The notes under the pieces are model-generated. The model saw nothing but the letters and a program-made list of their open reading frames with translations, made no database searches and was not told where the DNA came from. Positions 52,001 to 60,982 of a stretch of DNA of 64,000 bases are shown in pieces. The first letter of the stretch is position 1. Each line of letters opens with the position of its first letter. Origin of the DNA: Paenibacillus sp. URB8-2 (GTDB lineage Bacteria > Bacillota > Bacilli > Paenibacillales > Paenibacillaceae); assembly GCF_013393385.1 (NCBI RefSeq), contig NZ_AP023239.1:806001-870000 (forward strand). The letters are read 5' to 3'. The position numbers and the translations under genes were made by a program.

Positions 52001-53362
52001 ATGAACAGAAGCCAGGCAGGGAGCTTATCCCTGTTTGCTATTTCTTGGCCGATATTTATTGAATCCGCCCTCCAAGTGCTCTTGCGGACGACGGATACAC
52101 TGATGCTGAGCAAGGTTTCGGATGAAGCGGTTGCCTCTGTCGGCGTGTCCAACCAGATTATCATGTTTGCTTTGCTGACATTCAACTTTATCGCACTGGG
52201 TTCTACCGTTGTCGTCACCCAGTATCTCGGTTCCCGCCGGACGGGAGAAATCGAGAAGATCGTGGCTTCATCGCTCGGAATCAATTTTGTATTTGGCCTC
52301 CTTATGAGCCTGATTGTCGTCTTGTTCAGCGGGAAGCTGCTGCATATATTCAATCTGGGGCCGGACCTGTTTGAAATGGCCCGCACTTACTTGCTGATTA
52401 CCGGCGGAGCGCTTGTACTGCAGGCTTTGAACACGGTGACGGTCGCGATTATTCAATCCCACGGATTTACCCGGCACACGATGATGGTAGCCGTCGGGAT
52501 CAACCTGCTGCACGTCTTCGGCAACTATATGTTTATTTTCGGTCCCATGGGGTTTCCCAAGCTTGGCGTGACGGGGGTAGCGATCTCAACGAACGTAAGT
52601 CAGTTGATCGGTTTAACGATCAATTTGTTCATCCTCCGGAAGGTGGTCGGCATTCCTGTTCAATGGTTCAATCTGATTCATTGGAAACGCGAGCTTGTGT
52701 CCAAAGTGCTGCAGGTCGGCATTCCTTCATCAGCGGTCAATTTGTCGTACAACGTAAGCCAGATCGTGATCACCTCGTTCATTACGTCGCTTGGCCCCAT
52801 GATGCTGACCACCAAGATTTATACGCAGAACATCACGTTCATCGTCATGATCATCGCCGTATCGATTGGAAGGGGCATCCAGATCATCGTAGGTCATCTG
52901 ATAGGGGCGGGCGAGCGTGAGGAAGCCTATAAGCAAGTGCTCCGCAATCTGTTCCGCAGTATGTTGATTACGCTTACGGCCGTCGCCATAATCTGCTTCT
53001 TCCGCTTTCCAATGCTTGAAATGTTCACCGAATCGAAAGAGATTATCCGGATGGGGGCCACTCTGATCCTGCTGGGCTTCCTATTGGAGCCGGGGAGAAA
53101 CTTCAACATCATCTTCGAGCGCTCCCTACAGGCGGCGGGCGATGCGCGGTTCGCCATGAAATCGGCAATCCTCATTATGTGGCTGTTCAGCATGCCGCTT
53201 ATGTATCTGCTCGGGATTCATCTGGGTTATGGCCTATACGGCATATGGGCCGGATTTATTATTGATGAGTGGGTGCGGGGACTGGTCCTCTATATGCGCT
53301 GGAGAAGCAGAGCATGGGAACGCAAGGCGCTGATGCCCTGCGCAGAGGAGGTTTCGGTCTGA
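52001..53362 (+). CDS. MATE family efflux transporter
   Basis: The 453-residue protein has twelve hydrophobic segments in two similar halves, with MATE features SVGVSNQIIMFAL, TVVVTQYLG and ISTNVSQLIGL. MATE proteins export cationic compounds or drugs by Na+ or H+ antiport. It sits 17 bases after the isomerase gene, so it may share its transcript. Sugar loci of this kind sometimes carry such an exporter, but the link is not clear. A bidirectional terminator follows. Confidence 0.9.
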   Translation: MNRSQAGSLSLFAISWPIFIESALQVLLRTTDTLMLSKVSDEAVASVGVSNQIIMFALLTFNFIALGSTVVVTQYLGSRRTGEIEKIVASSLGINFVFGLLMSLIVVLFSGKLLHIFNLGPDLFEMARTYLLITGGALVLQALNTVTVAIIQSHGFTRHTMMVAVGINLLHVFGNYMFIFGPMGFPKLGVTGVAISTNVSQLIGLTINLFILRKVVGIPVQWFNLIHWKRELVSKVLQVGIPSSAVNLSYNVSQIVITSFITSLGPMMLTTKIYTQNITFIVMIIAVSIGRGIQIIVGHLIGAGEREEAYKQVLRNLFRSMLITLTAVAIICFFRFPMLEMFTESKEIIRMGATLILLGFLLEPGRNFNIIFERSLQAAGDARFAMKSAILIMWLFSMPLMYLLGIHLGYGLYGIWAGFIIDEWVRGLVLYMRWRSRAWERKALMPCAEEVSV

Positions 53363-53411
53363 CAGAATGACATTCGCGGAAGAATTTCTTTCGGTAAATG
53401 GGCTTAAAAAT

Positions 53412-53448
53412 AGGGTGCCGGGACAATGGCTGTCCGGGCACCCTTTTT
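53412..53448. terminator. Bidirectional terminator between MATE and thuA genes
   Basis: AGGGTGCCGGGACA and TGTCCGGGCACCCT pair with one mismatch. An A-run lies on the left and TTTTT on the right. Confidence 0.88.
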
Positions 53449-53464
53449 CAACTTATAAGGAAGA

Positions 53465-54211
53465 TTAGCTGAGAACGGTGTTCTCCCGCAAAGGTTCAAT
53501 GGGGGCTACGCGGCCGTACGATATATTCGCCCCTTGCGTCGGAGCCGCCCAGTGTACGGCGTTCTTAATTACATGCAGCACCTCCGGCTGATGGTAGATC
53601 GGGAAGGTCTCATGCCCCGGCCGGAAATAGAAGAGCTTGCCTTTGCCCCTGCGGTAGCAGCATCCGCTGCGGAACACTTCGCCGCCTTCGAACCAGGAGA
53701 TGAAGACCAATTCGTCCGGGGCCGGAATTTCAAACCGCTCCCCGTACATTTCCTCCTTGGGAATTTCGATATACTCACCCAGCCCGTCGGTGATGGGATG
53801 GCCGTGTTCAATGACCCACAGCCGTTCTTTCTCACCGTCGTCCCGCCATTTAAGCGCGCCGGTCTTGGTGCCCAGCAAACGTTCGAATACCTTGGAGCCA
53901 TGCCCCGAATGAAGAACGATGAGGCCCATTCCTTTTAGAACCCGGTCCCTTACTTTATCCGCAATATCATCCCGGACCTCGTCATGCGCCATGTGGCCCC
54001 ACCAGATGAGCACGTCGGTATTGTCCAAGACATCATCTGTTAATCCATGCTCCGGTTCGTCCAGCGTCGCCGTTGCGACTTCCAGGCCGGGGGCGGTTTT
54101 CAGATAGCCGGCAATGGCGTTATGAATCCCTTCAGGGTAAATGCCCGCCACTTGCGGATTGACCTTTTCATGCCGGTATTCGTTCCACACAGTTACTTTA
54201 AGCGTATTCAT
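53465..54211 (-). CDS. ThuA-like trehalose utilisation protein
   Basis: The 248-residue protein has a class I glutamine amidotransferase-like fold ([50 protein letters not shown]). ThuA proteins act in oxidation of trehalose, or related sugars, with a ThuB dehydrogenase of the Gfo/Idh family. Such a dehydrogenase is encoded directly upstream. Start 54211 has AGGAGG nearby and overlaps the dehydrogenase gene by 14 bases, so translation is coupled. The longer in-frame start at 54337 is rejected. Confidence 0.9.
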   Translation of the reverse strand: MNTLKVTVWNEYRHEKVNPQVAGIYPEGIHNAIAGYLKTAPGLEVATATLDEPEHGLTDDVLDNTDVLIWWGHMAHDEVRDDIADKVRDRVLKGMGLIVLHSGHGSKVFERLLGTKTGALKWRDDGEKERLWVIEHGHPITDGLGEYIEIPKEEMYGERFEIPAPDELVFISWFEGGEVFRSGCCYRRGKGKLFYFRPGHETFPIYHQPEVLHVIKNAVHWAAPTQGANISYGRVAPIEPLRENTVLS

Positions 54212-55277
54212 TTGCGATAACCTCCTGTTTGATGGATACCCATTTTTGTTCGGTAAAAGATTCAACGATAGCGTCAACGGCCAGTTGATTAATATATCCG
54301 TCCGCCATTGTGGCGTTCTTGCCGTCTCCGCGGCCATTTAATAGATTAAAAAAGGCTTGCATTTGTCCCAGCTTGAACGAATCGGGAATCTGCACCTGGC
54401 GGAACTGCTTATCTTCCTTGTCGGCCAATTTCACCAGCAGCGTATCTTCTTCATCCAGATTATACACAAGAGCGCCTTTGGTTCCGTAAATCTCAATTTG
54501 CTGGTAATTTCCGCGGCCGTAAGCAAATCTCGAGATGTTCATGGTGGCGGAGATTCCGCCTTCCATTCTGGAAAGGACATGGCAATAGTCATCGACGTCA
54601 ACCGCTCCTGTGCCCGGTCCGTCCAGAAGATTCCGCTCATGGATGATCGTTCCGGCATCGGCGAAGACGCGCTCTGTATCACCGACCAGAAAGCGGGTCA
54701 GATCGAGAATGTGGCAGCCGAGATCACCCATGGCTCCGGAGCCCGTAAGCTCCTTTTGAAATCTCCACACCAGCGGGACCTCCTCTTTAATGCCCCAGCT
54801 CTGAAGATATTGGCTGTATACATGATGAATGGTTCCCAGCTTGCCTTCTTCGATCAGCCATTTGGCGTACCGCGCGGCTGTTTTGTAGCGATAAGAGAAG
54901 CAGATCATATGAGGGATGGGATCGCGCTCCAGTGCTTCCTTGAGGACCGCCGCTTCTTTGGCCTCCAGAGTAACCGGCTTTTCAAGGGCGAAGGGCTTGC
55001 GGTGCTCAATTGCGGCCAAAGCAATGGCAAAATGATTGTAGTTCGGCGTGCCGATCGTTACGGCGTCCAGCTCCGGATCTTTAAGCAGATCAGCATAGTT
55101 CAAATAGGTGCGGGACTCCGGGATATTCCACTCCTTGCTTCGGGCGGCCAGCCGTTCTTCATTGCAGTCGCAAATGGACCAAATCTCCGCGTCTTCGCTT
55201 TCCAAGATCCCTTTGCTGTGAAAGTCGGCGATTCCGCCCAGTCCGATCATACCGATTTTTAATTTCCCCATATTCAT
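54198..55277 (-). CDS. Gfo/Idh/MocA family oxidoreductase (ThuB-like)
   Basis: The roughly 359-residue NAD(P)-dependent dehydrogenase has a Rossmann motif [12 protein letters not shown] near the N-terminus. [11 protein letters not shown] carries the catalytic EKP lysine, and [17 protein letters not shown] the H-x-x-D type active site. The start is one of several ATG codons between 55269 and 55283; AGGA sits just upstream. It is transcribed with thuA and divergent from an AraC regulator that probably controls it. It probably oxidises a sugar to its keto form. Confidence 0.9.
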   Translation of the reverse strand: MNMGKLKIGMIGLGGIADFHSKGILESEDAEIWSICDCNEERLAARSKEWNIPESRTYLNYADLLKDPELDAVTIGTPNYNHFAIALAAIEHRKPFALEKPVTLEAKEAAVLKEALERDPIPHMICFSYRYKTAARYAKWLIEEGKLGTIHHVYSQYLQSWGIKEEVPLVWRFQKELTGSGAMGDLGCHILDLTRFLVGDTERVFADAGTIIHERNLLDGPGTGAVDVDDYCHVLSRMEGGISATMNISRFAYGRGNYQQIEIYGTKGALVYNLDEEDTLLVKLADKEDKQFRQVQIPDSFKLGQMQAFFNLLNGRGDGKNATMADGYINQLAVDAIVESFTEQKWVSIKQEVIANEYA

Positions 55278-55382
55278 CATCATCCTAACGGTTAAGATTG
55301 GTGGAGACTCCTTTGTCAGTATAGTCTGTGATAGAATGAATGAGGATGGCGAATCTAGACTCTTTTTGTACAATAGCGACTT

Positions 55383-56297
55383 TTGGAACGATTTAAGCTG
55401 ATGGGGGTGCTCTGCTTGCTGGCCGTAAATATCGATCTCGTGCCCCGCATCACATGGATGGGGTTTGTTTCCTATAAGAGTCCGTGGATTCATTTCAAGC
55501 GCAACGTGAACGAGTACATTATGTATCTGATCAAGAGCGGCGAGCTCCATATTGAAGAGAACGGGCACCGGTATGTATTGCAAAAAGGGGATGTGCTGAT
55601 CCTTGAGCCCAATCTGGATCATGAAGGGTTCGAGAAGCATACATGCGACTACTACTACATTCATTTCAAGCATCCGGATATAACGCATCTTAGTGTGGAG
55701 GACCCGGAGTCTTTTGCCAAAAGATTTATCTTCGAGGATCAAGGCGCCGAAGAGAGCGTCAAATGTTGCTTTCCGAAGCACTTCACCCTTACGGACAAAT
55801 CGGTTCTGTCCCAGATCTACAACAGCCTGAATGAAATGCTGCAGCTGTACCGGCGCAAAAATTATAACCGGAGCCTGACCGCGCTAAAGCTGTCCGAGCT
55901 GTTCATTCTGCTCTCGCGCGAGAGTCTGCTGGAGGAGCTGCAGAACAACCGGAAAAGGACAACGAAAGCGATTATCAAGGCTCACGGTCTTTTGGATTAC
56001 ATCCACACCAACTATCAGAGTAAAATCACAAGCCGGGATATCGAAGCCCTATTCGAATGCAATTTTGATTATTTGAACCGAACGTTCAACAAGCTGACGG
56101 GCCACTCGATCACCCATTATATCAATAAGGTAAGAATCGACCAGGCTCAGGAGCTGCTGCAGGCCACGCACTTAAGTATCGGTGAAATCGCCTATCTCGT
56201 CGGTTTTGGGGACATCTATTATTTCAGCAAAGTATTCAAGAAATATGCCGGACTGTCGCCCGCCGCGTACTACAAGAAGATACGTGAAGAGGAGTAG
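55383..56297 (+). CDS. AraC family regulator with cupin sensor
   Basis: The 304-residue protein has an N-terminal cupin-like ligand domain (YLIKSGELHIEENGHRYVLQKGDVLIL) and a C-terminal AraC helix-turn-helix (about 200-300; IGEIAYLVGFGDIYYFSKVFKKYAGLSPAAYYK). The start could be TTG 55383 or ATG 55401 (MGVLCLL); neither has a strong ribosome binding site. It is divergent from the thuA operon across about 105 bases and is its likely regulator. The 3' end nearly meets the convergent nitroreductase gene, 20 bases apart with no terminator. Confidence 0.88.
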   Translation: MERFKLMGVLCLLAVNIDLVPRITWMGFVSYKSPWIHFKRNVNEYIMYLIKSGELHIEENGHRYVLQKGDVLILEPNLDHEGFEKHTCDYYYIHFKHPDITHLSVEDPESFAKRFIFEDQGAEESVKCCFPKHFTLTDKSVLSQIYNSLNEMLQLYRRKNYNRSLTALKLSELFILLSRESLLEELQNNRKRTTKAIIKAHGLLDYIHTNYQSKITSRDIEALFECNFDYLNRTFNKLTGHSITHYINKVRIDQAQELLQATHLSIGEIAYLVGFGDIYYFSKVFKKYAGLSPAAYYKKIREEE

Positions 56298-56317
56298 AGT
56301 ATCTCCCGGCAACTGAA

Positions 56318-57142
56318 TTAGTGGAATGTCTCCGTATCGGACTCATAAAAACTGACTTCCAACGGGTTTCTATCCACTAATCTTGGATAACGATACTTCG
56401 GGCTGCCTACCATAACGGCGCCTGTTATTTTCTTCCCCTCGGGAATATTGAATAATTTCAACAGCGGGGAATGATCCTTGAGCGCAATCTTCTCAAATAT
56501 TCCGGCCCAACATGAACCTAATCCAAGCGTTGGCGCATACAGCTCCAAATAGGCCAAGGAAAGAATGGAGTTTTCTCTGCCTCTTGGGAAATTCTCATCA
56601 GCAATGGCCAGAACAAGAGCGGGGGCTCCCCGTAAAATCGTGTCGATCCCATTCTCATGATAAGGCTTGAAAAAGTTATCCCGTCCCTGACTGAGCTGGG
56701 CATCCCTTTCCAATTCTTCAACTGCCGTTGCAACAGCCCGGCTAATGACATCCTTATTGTCAATTATTATGTAGGAGACGCCCTGCAGATTGCTTCCCGA
56801 AGGGGCATAGTGAGCGATATTAACAAGCTGTATCAGCTTTTCTCTTGGAACGGGAGCGGCTTTATAGGACCGGATGGAACGTCTGGAGCGAAGGAAGTTT
56901 TCCGCTTCCTCGGGGCTTAATTTAGGCAGCTTTTTTGAACTCGTTTGATCAGCAAGCGGTGTTTTCTCGTTATCAATAGCTTCTCTGGGACAGACCGCTA
57001 CACAATGGCCGCAGGCAATACAGTTTTGTGGAAAAACTTCTTCTGGACCATTTTCTCCAAGCTTCAATGCCTGTTCCGGACACTCGCTTATGCAAATCCC
57101 ACACTTCGCACATTTGTCTTGATCTACCATTATCAAACTCAT
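56318..57142 (-). CDS. Ferredoxin-nitroreductase fusion protein
   Basis: The 274-residue protein has two 4Fe-4S motifs of the CxxCxxCxxxC type at the N-terminus (CAKCGICISECPEQAL and CIACGHCVAVCPREAI). A nitroreductase flavin domain follows (RRSIRSYKAAPVPREKL, APSGSNLQGVSY, LGLGSCWAG). It probably transfers electrons from ferredoxin clusters to FMN and reduces nitro- or quinone-like compounds. AAGGAGG precedes ATG 57142. The region upstream has a perfect 12-base palindrome, AATCATATGATT (57262-57273), that might be its operator. Confidence 0.9.
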   Translation of the reverse strand: MSLIMVDQDKCAKCGICISECPEQALKLGENGPEEVFPQNCIACGHCVAVCPREAIDNEKTPLADQTSSKKLPKLSPEEAENFLRSRRSIRSYKAAPVPREKLIQLVNIAHYAPSGSNLQGVSYIIIDNKDVISRAVATAVEELERDAQLSQGRDNFFKPYHENGIDTILRGAPALVLAIADENFPRGRENSILSLAYLELYAPTLGLGSCWAGIFEKIALKDHSPLLKLFNIPEGKKITGAVMVGSPKYRYPRLVDRNPLEVSFYESDTETFH

Positions 57143-57261
57143 GATTCTTCCTCCTTCAGGAAATCGCATTCCGAGTCACCCTATCCGGGTGGAGTAAGCA
57201 TTGCCATTTGATCTCTGAATCCGATGATACAATAAAACCCAACATAAATAAAATGAATATT

Positions 57262-57273
57262 AATCATATGATT
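57262..57273. promoter_or_regulatory. Perfect palindrome between nitroreductase and gntR genes
   Basis: AATCATATGATT is a perfect 12-base palindrome with additional outer ATGAAT/ATTCAT arms. It could be an operator for the minus-strand nitroreductase gene. This is weak evidence in AT-rich DNA. Confidence 0.3.
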
Positions 57274-57310
57274 CATATCAAAAATGGTATGTAAAAGATC
57301 CTCTCCTTCC

Positions 57311-57340
57311 TTGACCTCTCCCATAGAGCGTTGTTACAAT
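57311..57340 (+). promoter_or_regulatory. Sigma-A promoter of the second gntR gene
   Basis: TTGACC (57311-57316) and TACAAT (57335-57340) are spaced by 18 bases. The operator at 57338-57367 overlaps the -10 box. Confidence 0.62.
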
Positions 57341-57367
57341 GGTTATACCACTATTGGTATAACCATT
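57338..57367 (+). promoter_or_regulatory. Perfect palindromic GntR operator
   Basis: AATGGTTATACCA and TGGTATAACCATT are perfect 13-base inverted arms separated by CTAT. The site covers the -10 box and start of transcription of the FadR-type regulator gene, so autorepression is likely. Confidence 0.78.
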
Positions 57368-57389
57368 TTGAATGCGGAGGAGCGACCCT

Positions 57390-58136
57390 ATGCCGCCGGC
57401 GGAGAAACAGAACATCAGAGAATACGTGATTCAGCATATTTTGGAAAGAATTGAGCGCGGCGAGTTGAAATCCGGCGATAAGCTGACCAATGAGCGCGAG
57501 TTGTCGGAACGGCTTGGCGTTAGCCGGGTTCCGCTTCGCGAAGCGATTTCGGCGTTGTCGACGCTGGGCATTCTGGAGGCCCGCCAGGGAGAAGGCACGT
57601 TCATCAGCGAGTATAACCCCGGCGCGATTGGCAAAATCATCCGGACGTACCGCTTATTTGACCGTTCCCTGATCGAGGAGATTTTTGAAGCGAGGGTTCT
57701 TCTGGAGGCCGATGCGGCCAGGCTGGCCGCCGTGAACCGTACCGACGAGGATTTAAGCACAATTAAAGAGGCTATGTTCAGGCATGAAGAAACGGTGCGC
57801 CGGTATTCGGAGAAAGAGGCGGATATCGCAACCGTTCTGGAATGCGACAACGAGGTTCATTTGGGAATCGCCGCCGCCGCTCATAACAATTTCTTTCTGC
57901 AAATCATCGATACCGTTCGCCATGCAGGGCAGAGCCGTCATATTTTTGCCGAAAAATACACGGTGAACCCGCATCACTTTGAGGAATCGGTTGCTTATCA
58001 CGGCAGCATTGTCCGTGCCATCGAGCAGCGGGACTGCGAGGCCGCCTACCAGGCGATGAGAGAGCATATTCTGCACATTCGGGCGGCGCTGGACGTGGAC
58101 AAGCTGAAAGAGGATTTCGACGGCAAAAGGGAATAA
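57390..58136 (+). CDS. FadR/GntR family regulator (FCD type)
   Basis: The 248-residue protein has an N-terminal winged helix-turn-helix (ELSERLGVSRVPLREAISALSTLGILEARQGEGTFI). An FCD domain follows, with likely metal ligands in CDNEVHLGIAAAAHN and AYHGSIVRAI. GGAGGAGCG lies 8 bases before ATG 57390, so an earlier in-frame ATG at 57372 is not used. A perfect 13-base-arm palindrome covers its promoter. The genes downstream, a DUF2271 lipoprotein and an AroE-like dehydrogenase, are probable targets. Confidence 0.88.
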   Translation: MPPAEKQNIREYVIQHILERIERGELKSGDKLTNERELSERLGVSRVPLREAISALSTLGILEARQGEGTFISEYNPGAIGKIIRTYRLFDRSLIEEIFEARVLLEADAARLAAVNRTDEDLSTIKEAMFRHEETVRRYSEKEADIATVLECDNEVHLGIAAAAHNNFFLQIIDTVRHAGQSRHIFAEKYTVNPHHFEESVAYHGSIVRAIEQRDCEAAYQAMREHILHIRAALDVDKLKEDFDGKRE

Positions 58137-58140
58137 GCAT

Positions 58141-58166
58141 CGAAGCGTAGACCTCACTTTGTGGGG
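58141..58166 (+). repeat. Half copy of the CCCCACAAAGTG repeat
   Basis: This stretch (GAAGCGT then ACTTTGTGGGG) resembles the right half of the repeat at 6396-6447, without its left arm. It lies between the gntR stop and the lipoprotein start. Confidence 0.5.
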
Positions 58167-58193
58167 CTATCATTCGAAAAAGGAGTCTTGGTC

Positions 58194-58871
58194 ATGAAAA
58201 GAATACAGGGTGCCGGGCTGCTAGTGACGGCGCTTCTTCTTGTGCCGCTCGCGACGGCTTGCGGCGGGAGCGATCTGGCGGCATCAAGCAGCCGGGAGGC
58301 AAATTCACTGACGGGGACGGCAGCTGGCTCATCGCTGGCTGCTCCCACGGGCAGTCCCTCTGCCGCCGGAGTGCAGGCTGCCGCAGGAGGCGCGTCCCGG
58401 AAGCTGGAAATCTCATTTCCTTTCGTCCGTCAGGACGGAATCGCGACCAATCAGTTCGCCGTATGGGTGGAGGATGGCAAAGGCCGGTTTGTCGCAACGC
58501 TTTACGCCACCCGGTTTATCGCTACCGGAGGGTATAAGCTGCGGCCGGAGGCCATTCCGACCTGGGTGAAACATTCGGGGCTTGCGAAGGCTTCTTCGGA
58601 AGAGGCGGACGCGGTCTCGGGAGCGACGCTTTCCAGCGGTCCGCTCAAGTTTACTTGGGACGGCAAAGATCGGTACGGACATCCTGTTCCGGCGGGAAAT
58701 TACCGGTTCTATGTGGAGGGAACGACCCGCTGGGAGAACCGGATCTTGTATGAGGGAACGATTGCGGTCGGTAAAAAACGGGCGACGGCGAAAGCTGCGG
58801 TCAAATATACGACCGAAGAAGCAACACAGAGCGGCATGATTGGACAGGTAACCGCCGTGTATACGCCTTAA
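58194..58871 (+). CDS. DUF2271 lipoprotein
   Basis: The 225-residue protein has a lipoprotein signal (ATACGG near residue 22), a long Ala/Ser/Gly/Thr linker and a DUF2271 region. Recognisable parts are NQFAVWVEDGKGRFVATLYAT, DAVSGATLSSGPLKFTWDGKDRYGHPVPAGNYRFYVEG and a final beta-rich end. The function of DUF2271 is not known; members are often near flavin- or PepSY-type redox proteins. AAAAAGGAG precedes ATG 58194. The AroE-like gene starts 20 bases after the stop, so the two are co-transcribed. Confidence 0.82.
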   Translation: MKRIQGAGLLVTALLLVPLATACGGSDLAASSSREANSLTGTAAGSSLAAPTGSPSAAGVQAAAGGASRKLEISFPFVRQDGIATNQFAVWVEDGKGRFVATLYATRFIATGGYKLRPEAIPTWVKHSGLAKASSEEADAVSGATLSSGPLKFTWDGKDRYGHPVPAGNYRFYVEGTTRWENRILYEGTIAVGKKRATAKAAVKYTTEEATQSGMIGQVTAVYTP

Positions 58872-58891
58872 AGAGGAAAGGAGATCAGCAG

Positions 58892-59749
58892 ATGGAAAAG
58901 AATTACCGATCGGAGCTTGTAGGGGCTTTCGGCTGTCCGATTGACGAGAATCCTACCGGAGTCATGGAAGAGGCGGCTTTTCAAGCGAAGGGTCTAGACT
59001 ACCGGTATTTGACGATTAAAGTAAACGAGGGCGATCTTGAGGATGCAATGAAGGCGGTGCGCGCCTTTAACATGCGCGGAATCAACCTGACCATTCCCCA
59101 TAAGGTCGAGGCGCTGCGCTATCTGGACGAGCTGTCGGAAGCGGCGGAATTGATTGGCGCCGTCAATATGGTCGTGAACACGGACGGCAAGCTGTGGGGA
59201 GAGAATACCGACGGCAAGGGCTTCCTGACTTCACTGAGCAATGAAGGAATCACGGTTGAGGGGAAAACGGTCACGGTGCTCGGGGCGGGCGGCGCGGCGC
59301 GGGCCATCAGCGTGGAATGCGCGCTGGACGGCGCGGCCAAGGTAAATATCGCCAATCGCGGCGCCGAGCGAGGAACCGAGCTGGCCGCACTTATTAATGA
59401 ACGCACCGGTGCGGACGCGGAGTATCTCTCTTGGGATACGGCGCTCAAGGTGCCGGCGGACACCGATATCTTGATCAACGCCACTTCGGTGGGGCTGTAT
59501 CCGAACGTCAACGACAAGCCCGATGTGGACTACAATACGATCAAGCCTGAAATGACGGTCAGCGACGTGATCTTTAACGATCCCCACACCTTGTTCTTGT
59601 GGGAGGCGGAGCGGCGCGGGGCGAAGACGATCAACGGATTGGGCATGCTGGTCAATCAGGGGGCGCTTAATTTCACCTTGTGGACCGGCGTGGAGGCTCC
59701 CATTGATGTCATGACGCAGACGCTGAAAAATGAGTTTGGACTAAAATAA
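58892..59749 (+). CDS. Shikimate dehydrogenase family protein with altered substrate pocket
   Basis: The 285-residue protein has the AroE fold. The catalytic pair K71 (LTIPHK) and D107 (GENTDGKG), the NADP-binding GAGGAARA and NRGAERG and the ending MLVNQGALNFTLWTG are present. The substrate-binding S-x-S of ordinary AroE (PISHSLSP) is N20-x-T22 here (CPIDENPTGVM). This suggests a related substrate such as quinate, or an AroE-like redox role. Because it follows a GntR regulator and a DUF2271 lipoprotein, catabolic use is more likely than aromatic amino acid synthesis (inference). Confidence 0.85.
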   Translation: MEKNYRSELVGAFGCPIDENPTGVMEEAAFQAKGLDYRYLTIKVNEGDLEDAMKAVRAFNMRGINLTIPHKVEALRYLDELSEAAELIGAVNMVVNTDGKLWGENTDGKGFLTSLSNEGITVEGKTVTVLGAGGAARAISVECALDGAAKVNIANRGAERGTELAALINERTGADAEYLSWDTALKVPADTDILINATSVGLYPNVNDKPDVDYNTIKPEMTVSDVIFNDPHTLFLWEAERRGAKTINGLGMLVNQGALNFTLWTGVEAPIDVMTQTLKNEFGLK

Positions 59750-59787
59750 AATCATCGTGCCTATTATGAAAAGTGAAAATTGATGAG

Positions 59788-59827
59788 AAACCCGAGCGAG
59801 CCTAAACCAGCCTGCCCGGGTTTTTTT
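59788..59827 (+). terminator. Rho-independent terminator after the aroE-like gene
   Basis: AAACCCG (59788-59794) and CGGGTTT (59817-59823) close a larger stem, and T residues continue to 59827. Confidence 0.85.
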
Positions 59828-59837
59828 GGATAAATTA

Positions 59838-59866
59838 TTGCATGAAAACGATTTCTTTGATATATT
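59838..59866 (+). promoter_or_regulatory. Sigma-A promoter of the LacI-galactosidase operon
   Basis: TTGCAT (59838-59843) and TATATT (59861-59866) are spaced by 17 bases. A cre-like site occupies the spacer. Half-sites TTTACT and TTAGTAAA downstream resemble the operator at 63398-63425. Confidence 0.55.
59843..59856 (+). promoter_or_regulatory. cre-like site inside the promoter spacer
   Basis: TGAAAACGATTTCT matches the cre consensus TGWAARCGYTTWCA at 12 of 14 positions. The position between -35 and -10 would block transcription when glucose is plentiful. Confidence 0.42.
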
Positions 59867-59931
59867 GTTACCATGAAGTTTACTAGCTGTTAAGTAAAAT
59901 TATTAGTAAATAAAAGGGGTTGATGAGCAGG

Positions 59932-60957
59932 ATGACAAGGATTAAGGATGTAGCCGAGTTCGCCAATGTCTCAACGGCCACAGTATCCAGAATATTGAAC
60001 AATGATCCTTCCCTTTCAGTTTCCGGTGAAACGAGGAAAAGAGTTCTGGAAGTGGTAAATGAATTAAACTACAAGCCCGGAAGAAGAAAGAGGACCAAAG
60101 CGGTTCAGGACAAAGACTCCTACAACGTAGGCCTTGTTTTGACAAATGATGAAGCCATAGATCCTTATTTCATGTCCATCAGACAAGGCGTCGAGAGCGC
60201 ATGCGATGAATATTCGGTGAAAATCGCCTCGGTGTTCAATATCGGCAAAAGTAATTTTTCCTCCGACAGCATGGCCCAGCTTGATGGCCTTATCGTTCTG
60301 GGTGATGTGAACAGCGAGGAACTTCAAGGCGTGTACAGCCACAACCCTAACATTGTTTTTGTTGATTTTTTACCCGAGGAAGTGAATGTGGATGTCGTGA
60401 TTTCCGATTTTGAAACCGCAACCCGTAAGATTTTGGACCACCTGTTTAGTAACGGTCACAGTCAAATTGCGTACATCGGCGGAAAGGGTTTAATCCGGAG
60501 CATCCATAACGGAAGAACGATTGAGAAAGATGATATCCGGCTGAAAACCTATGAGAGAGTGATGAAAGAGAAGGGGCTTTTTGAAGCGGATAATGTTCTG
60601 GTAGGGGAATTCGGACCAATGAGCGGATATACCCTGATGAAACAGCTGATCGGCCAAAAATCCTTTCCGAGCGCGGTTGTGATTGCCAGCGATCCCATGG
60701 CGATTGGCGCCATGAAGGCGCTGCATGAGGCGGGCCTAAAGGTTCCCGGCGATATTTCCATTTTCAGCTTTGACGATATCGTGGCTTCCGCCTTTTTGAA
60801 TCCGACGCTGTCTACGGTTAAAGTCCACACGGAAGAGATGGGAAGGACCGCAGTCAAGCTTTTGGTTGACCGGATGAAGAACGGCAGGGAGCTGCCGCTC
60901 AAAGTCATTTTGCCGACCGAACTCGTTGTGAGAGAAAGCAGCGGCCCCTTATCATAA
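59932..60957 (+). CDS. LacI/GalR family regulator of the alpha-galactoside locus
   Basis: The roughly 341-residue protein has a classical LacI helix-turn-helix at its start (IKDVAEFANVSTATVSRILNN) and a periplasmic-binding-like effector domain (residues about 65-335). It is probably a repressor released by an alpha-galactoside or its product. The start is uncertain. ATG 59932 gives the canonical N-terminus, but ATG 59923 lies nearer to AAAGGGG. The galactosidase gene follows by 25 bases. Confidence 0.9.
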   Translation: MTRIKDVAEFANVSTATVSRILNNDPSLSVSGETRKRVLEVVNELNYKPGRRKRTKAVQDKDSYNVGLVLTNDEAIDPYFMSIRQGVESACDEYSVKIASVFNIGKSNFSSDSMAQLDGLIVLGDVNSEELQGVYSHNPNIVFVDFLPEEVNVDVVISDFETATRKILDHLFSNGHSQIAYIGGKGLIRSIHNGRTIEKDDIRLKTYERVMKEKGLFEADNVLVGEFGPMSGYTLMKQLIGQKSFPSAVVIASDPMAIGAMKALHEAGLKVPGDISIFSFDDIVASAFLNPTLSTVKVHTEEMGRTAVKLLVDRMKNGRELPLKVILPTELVVRESSGPLS

Positions 60958-60982
60958 AAATCCATTAGGAGTGATCTAGTCA

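Noticed and set aside
53465..54337. Longer ThuA start at 54337
   Set aside because: The extra 42 residues overlap the end of the dehydrogenase gene and have no family match. ATG 54211 has AGGAGG and gives the normal N-terminus.
55278..55781. N-terminal extension of the Gfo/Idh dehydrogenase
   Set aside because: The extra 168 residues overlap the AraC gene on the other strand. The Rossmann motif starts right after the ATG cluster at 55269-55283, so the extension is not coding.
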